Position numbers and translations under genes: made by a program. A stretch of 64,000 nucleotides of DNA. It comes from PLOWO2-12-38-17 sp963709355 (lineage in GTDB: Bacteria; Planctomycetota; Brocadiia; Brocadiales; Brocadiaceae). Location: positions 124,001-188,000 of the forward strand of contig CAVPVY010000005.1 of assembly GCA_963709355.1 (NCBI GenBank), given 5' to 3'. Below, piece after piece: positions 62,207 to 64,000 of this stretch. Positions within the stretch are counted from its first letter, which is position 1; every line of letters begins with the position of its first letter. Below the pieces are notes generated by a model. That model made no database searches and was not told the DNA's origin. It saw only the letters and a list, made by a program, of their open reading frames with translations.

Positions 62207-63610
62207 CTATGTCTGTCCAGCGGCGGAAATATTGGTTTTGGTTATATTATATTTGACGAGTTTGTTTTGGAGTGTCGTGCGGGGTATCCGCAATATCTCT
62301 GACATACGTACCTGGTTACCATTCGTCTTCTGGTATGCCCATAAAAGAAGTTTTCTTTCTGCTTCACTGAGGATTTCTTGCAAGTCAATGGAATCGATCG
62401 TCGAAAGTTCTAAGAGAAATATACTCGAAGGGATTTCTGTTTCAGTTATATTTTTAGGAAGATTTTTGGGAATAATTTCGTCTGAAGTGCAAAATGCTAC
62501 GGCGTGTTCTATAACGTTTTCCAGTTCCCGGATATTTCCAGGCCAATTATATAACAACAGTAAATTAAGCGCCTCTTGAGATATTGAATTAATTGTGACA
62601 CGCTGTTGTGCAGTATATTTTTTAAGAAAATACGTTACCAGAAGCAGTATATCCTCTTTTCGCTCCCTTAAAGGCGGGAGATGAATTGTAACCACATTGA
62701 GCCGATAATAAAGATCTTCACGAAAACTGCCTTCCTGCACAAGTTTTTTGAGGTCTTTTTTGGTTGCGCAGATGACACGCACATTGACAGGAATCGTCTC
62801 CTCGCCACCGACACGCTCAAACTCCTGTTCCTGAAGGATTCTCAGGAGCTTGACCTGCATTTCTAAAGGTATGTCATCCACATCATCGAGAAATATGGTG
62901 CCACCATCAGCCAGTTCAAAACGTCCACGCCTTGTTTTTATTGCACCTGTAAACGAACCTTTTTCATGTCCAAATAATTCGCTTTCCAATATTTCTTTGT
63001 TCAAAGCGGCGCAACTTAGTTTTATAAAAGGCCTGTCCTTCCGGTTACTGTTGTAATGAATAGCGCCGGCTGTGAGTTCTTTTCCAGTACCGCTTTCTCC
63101 ATGAATGAGTATGGTGGTATCCCGGTTTGACACTGTGCTGATAATCTCAAACACACGCTTCATGCCCTCACCCCTGCCTATCATATTATCGTAACCGTAC
63201 TGGCCGAGAACGCGCTGTTTCAGCATGATGTTTTCTGCAATAATATCCTTGTGCTTGATTGCCTTTTTAAGTTTTATGATTAATTCTTCCAGGGGGAATG
63301 GTTTCGTAACATAATCGTGTGCACCTTCCTTCATTGCAGTTACGGCATTTTCAATGGAACCGTATGCAGTCATGATGATTACAACTGTATCTGGAGATAT
63401 CTTTTTTGTTTCTTTCAAGAATTCTATACCGTCCATTTTCGGCAGGCGTAGATCGGTTATTACCGCATCGTAATTTGTAGATTGCAGTTCTTTAAGGCCT
63501 TCGGTGGCATTTGAAAATGCAGTGACGGAATAGCCCTCTTTTATCAATTTATCTTCGAGGGACATGCGCATTAGTTTTTCATCGTCAACAATAAGTATTT
63601 TACTCTTCAT
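62207..63610 (-). CDS. NtrC-type sigma-54 response regulator
   Basis: 467 residues from the ATG at 63610. Receiver domain with D-D-E-K near the start and phospho-Asp in I-T-D-L-R-L-P (about 52); AAA+ domain with Walker A G-E-S-G-T-G-K-E (about 163-170) and sigma-54 loop G-S-F-T-G-A (one residue off the usual G-A-F-T-G-A); C-terminal Fis-type helix-turn-helix (R-M-S-E-I-L-R-I-P-R-T-T-L). It activates sigma-54 promoters on command of the kinase upstream in the same strand. Confidence 0.92.
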   Translation of the reverse strand: MKSKILIVDDEKLMRMSLEDKLIKEGYSVTAFSNATEGLKELQSTNYDAVITDLRLPKMDGIEFLKETKKISPDTVVIIMTAYGSIENAVTAMKEGAHDYVTKPFPLEELIIKLKKAIKHKDIIAENIMLKQRVLGQYGYDNMIGRGEGMKRVFEIISTVSNRDTTILIHGESGTGKELTAGAIHYNSNRKDRPFIKLSCAALNKEILESELFGHEKGSFTGAIKTRRGRFELADGGTIFLDDVDDIPLEMQVKLLRILQEQEFERVGGEETIPVNVRVICATKKDLKKLVQEGSFREDLYYRLNVVTIHLPPLRERKEDILLLVTYFLKKYTAQQRVTINSISQEALNLLLLYNWPGNIRELENVIEHAVAFCTSDEIIPKNLPKNITETEIPSSIFLLELSTIDSIDLQEILSEAERKLLLWAYQKTNGNQVRMSEILRIPRTTLQNKLVKYNITKTNISAAGQT

Positions 63611-63695
63611 AATAAAAGTTTTGAGTTTCAATTCATAAAGAATCGAGTATTAAATAATTTAATGTAATTTATGATAAGATAACTCATTGATTAAT

Positions 63696-64000
63696 TTATC
63701 TTTTTGATGCAGGCAGGCAAATCCTGAAAGTAGTTCCTTTTCCAACAGTGCTTTCTACATTAATTTCACCATGATGGTCTTCTATTATCCTTTTGGAAAT
63801 AGCCAGGCCCATTCCTAGCCCTTTTTCGCCTTCTTTATTTTTTGTGGTAAAAAAAGGTTCGAATATTTTATCTTTTAGTTCCTTTCTGATACCGCAACCG
63901 GTATCAGCAATACAAACGGTAACACAGTTGTTGTGTTTCTTGCAAGTGTCTGTCTTTATTGTCAGTGTTCCACTGTCTGGCATACTCTCGAGGGCGTTTA
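63696..64000 (-). CDS. Sensor histidine kinase, C-terminal part only
   Basis: The frame is open to the window edge; about 101 residues are visible. The ATPase N-box (N-A-L-E-S-M-P), G1 box (D-T-G-C-G-I) and G2 box (G-L-G-M-G-L-A-I) of a HATPase_c domain are clear. The start at 63983 inside the window is not the true start. With the NtrC-type regulator it forms a two-component system; the sensor part lies outside. Confidence 0.9.
   Translation of the reverse strand, partial: NALESMPDSGTLTIKTDTCKKHNNCVTVCIADTGCGIRKELKDKIFEPFFTTKNKEGEKGLGMGLAISKRIIEDHHGEINVESTVGKGTTFRICLPASKR

Noticed and set aside
1..64000. Search for tRNA, rRNA, riboswitch and phage structural genes.
   Set aside because: None recognised by eye; small RNAs cannot be excluded without covariance models.

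Overview
The window looks like chromosomal DNA from a moderately AT-rich, Gram-negative anaerobe, most likely a planctomycete of the anammox group (Brocadiales). That is an inference from gene content: a strongly SD-preceded diheme cytochrome c peroxidase, a flavodiiron protein, a MutL-like/RnfC-like pair, a giant tandem acyl-CoA dehydratase activase, and many small secreted proteins. No rRNA or tRNA gene was seen, so the placement is not proven.

Layout. 1-3136 (minus): a membrane-protein cluster with a DUF6754-type protein, interrupted by a small element that encodes a GxxExxY protein between inverted repeats. 3261-4089 (minus): a HepT/MntA toxin-antitoxin pair. 4456-23909 (mainly plus): a defence island. 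It starts with a PLD-nuclease/helicase and an Eco57I-like DNA methyltransferase. A chain of small cassettes follows: a RloC-like ATPase, a HEPN-like protein, a PD-(D/E)XK nuclease chimera, a minus-strand HicA-like/TIGR04255 trio, an XRE-ImmA/DUF4411 pair, a TcmP/radical-SAM pair, a ParE/Phd pair, a DUF3800 pair and a DUF4258(broken)/DUF2283 pair. 24169-28550 (minus): housekeeping or unknown genes including MutL-like. 28724-33292 (plus): threonine synthase and secreted proteins. 33654-42402 (plus): htpX, leuC, a 1423-residue activase, leuD and a flavodiiron protein. 42484-47556: a second, smaller accessory block (XRE/ImmA/DUF4238, a nuclease-like protein, VapC/Phd). 47769-54891: nfo, lnt, mreB-mreC-mreD and PBP2. 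55233-58100 (minus): transglutaminase-like, HMA-repeat and cytochrome peroxidase genes. 59027-62105 (plus): cyclic-nucleotide-binding protein, class III cyclase and B12/radical-SAM enzyme. 62207-64000 (minus): NtrC-type regulator and its histidine kinase, cut by the window edge.

The main discovery is in the island. After the methyltransferase gene, ten same-strand copies (labelled A-J) of one short coding fragment recur between 11.1 and 23.9 kb. Each encodes the extreme C-terminal tail of an Eco57I/TaqI-type methyltransferase (core QIDQMVYKLYGLTPEE...VEGK, then stop). A cassette gene or gene pair begins right after, or overlapping, most of the tails. The VEGK codons of the tail form a good Shine-Dalgarno sequence (GGAGGGG), so the tail acts as a portable ribosome-binding and translational-coupling site. 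The copies are mosaic and share blocks of about 40 identical bases, which points to serial duplication and recombination. I propose that this is a cassette-accumulating array built on the 3' end of a restriction-modification gene. I know of no described system of this form, but I could not search.

Smaller points of interest are two palindromic repeats inserted in frame in the methyltransferase, a CXXCH haem-type motif in PBP2, a huge activase gene inside the leuC-leuD operon, a perfect 24-bp palindrome upstream of the cytochrome peroxidase, and a duplicated 28-bp block carrying a consensus -35 promoter.
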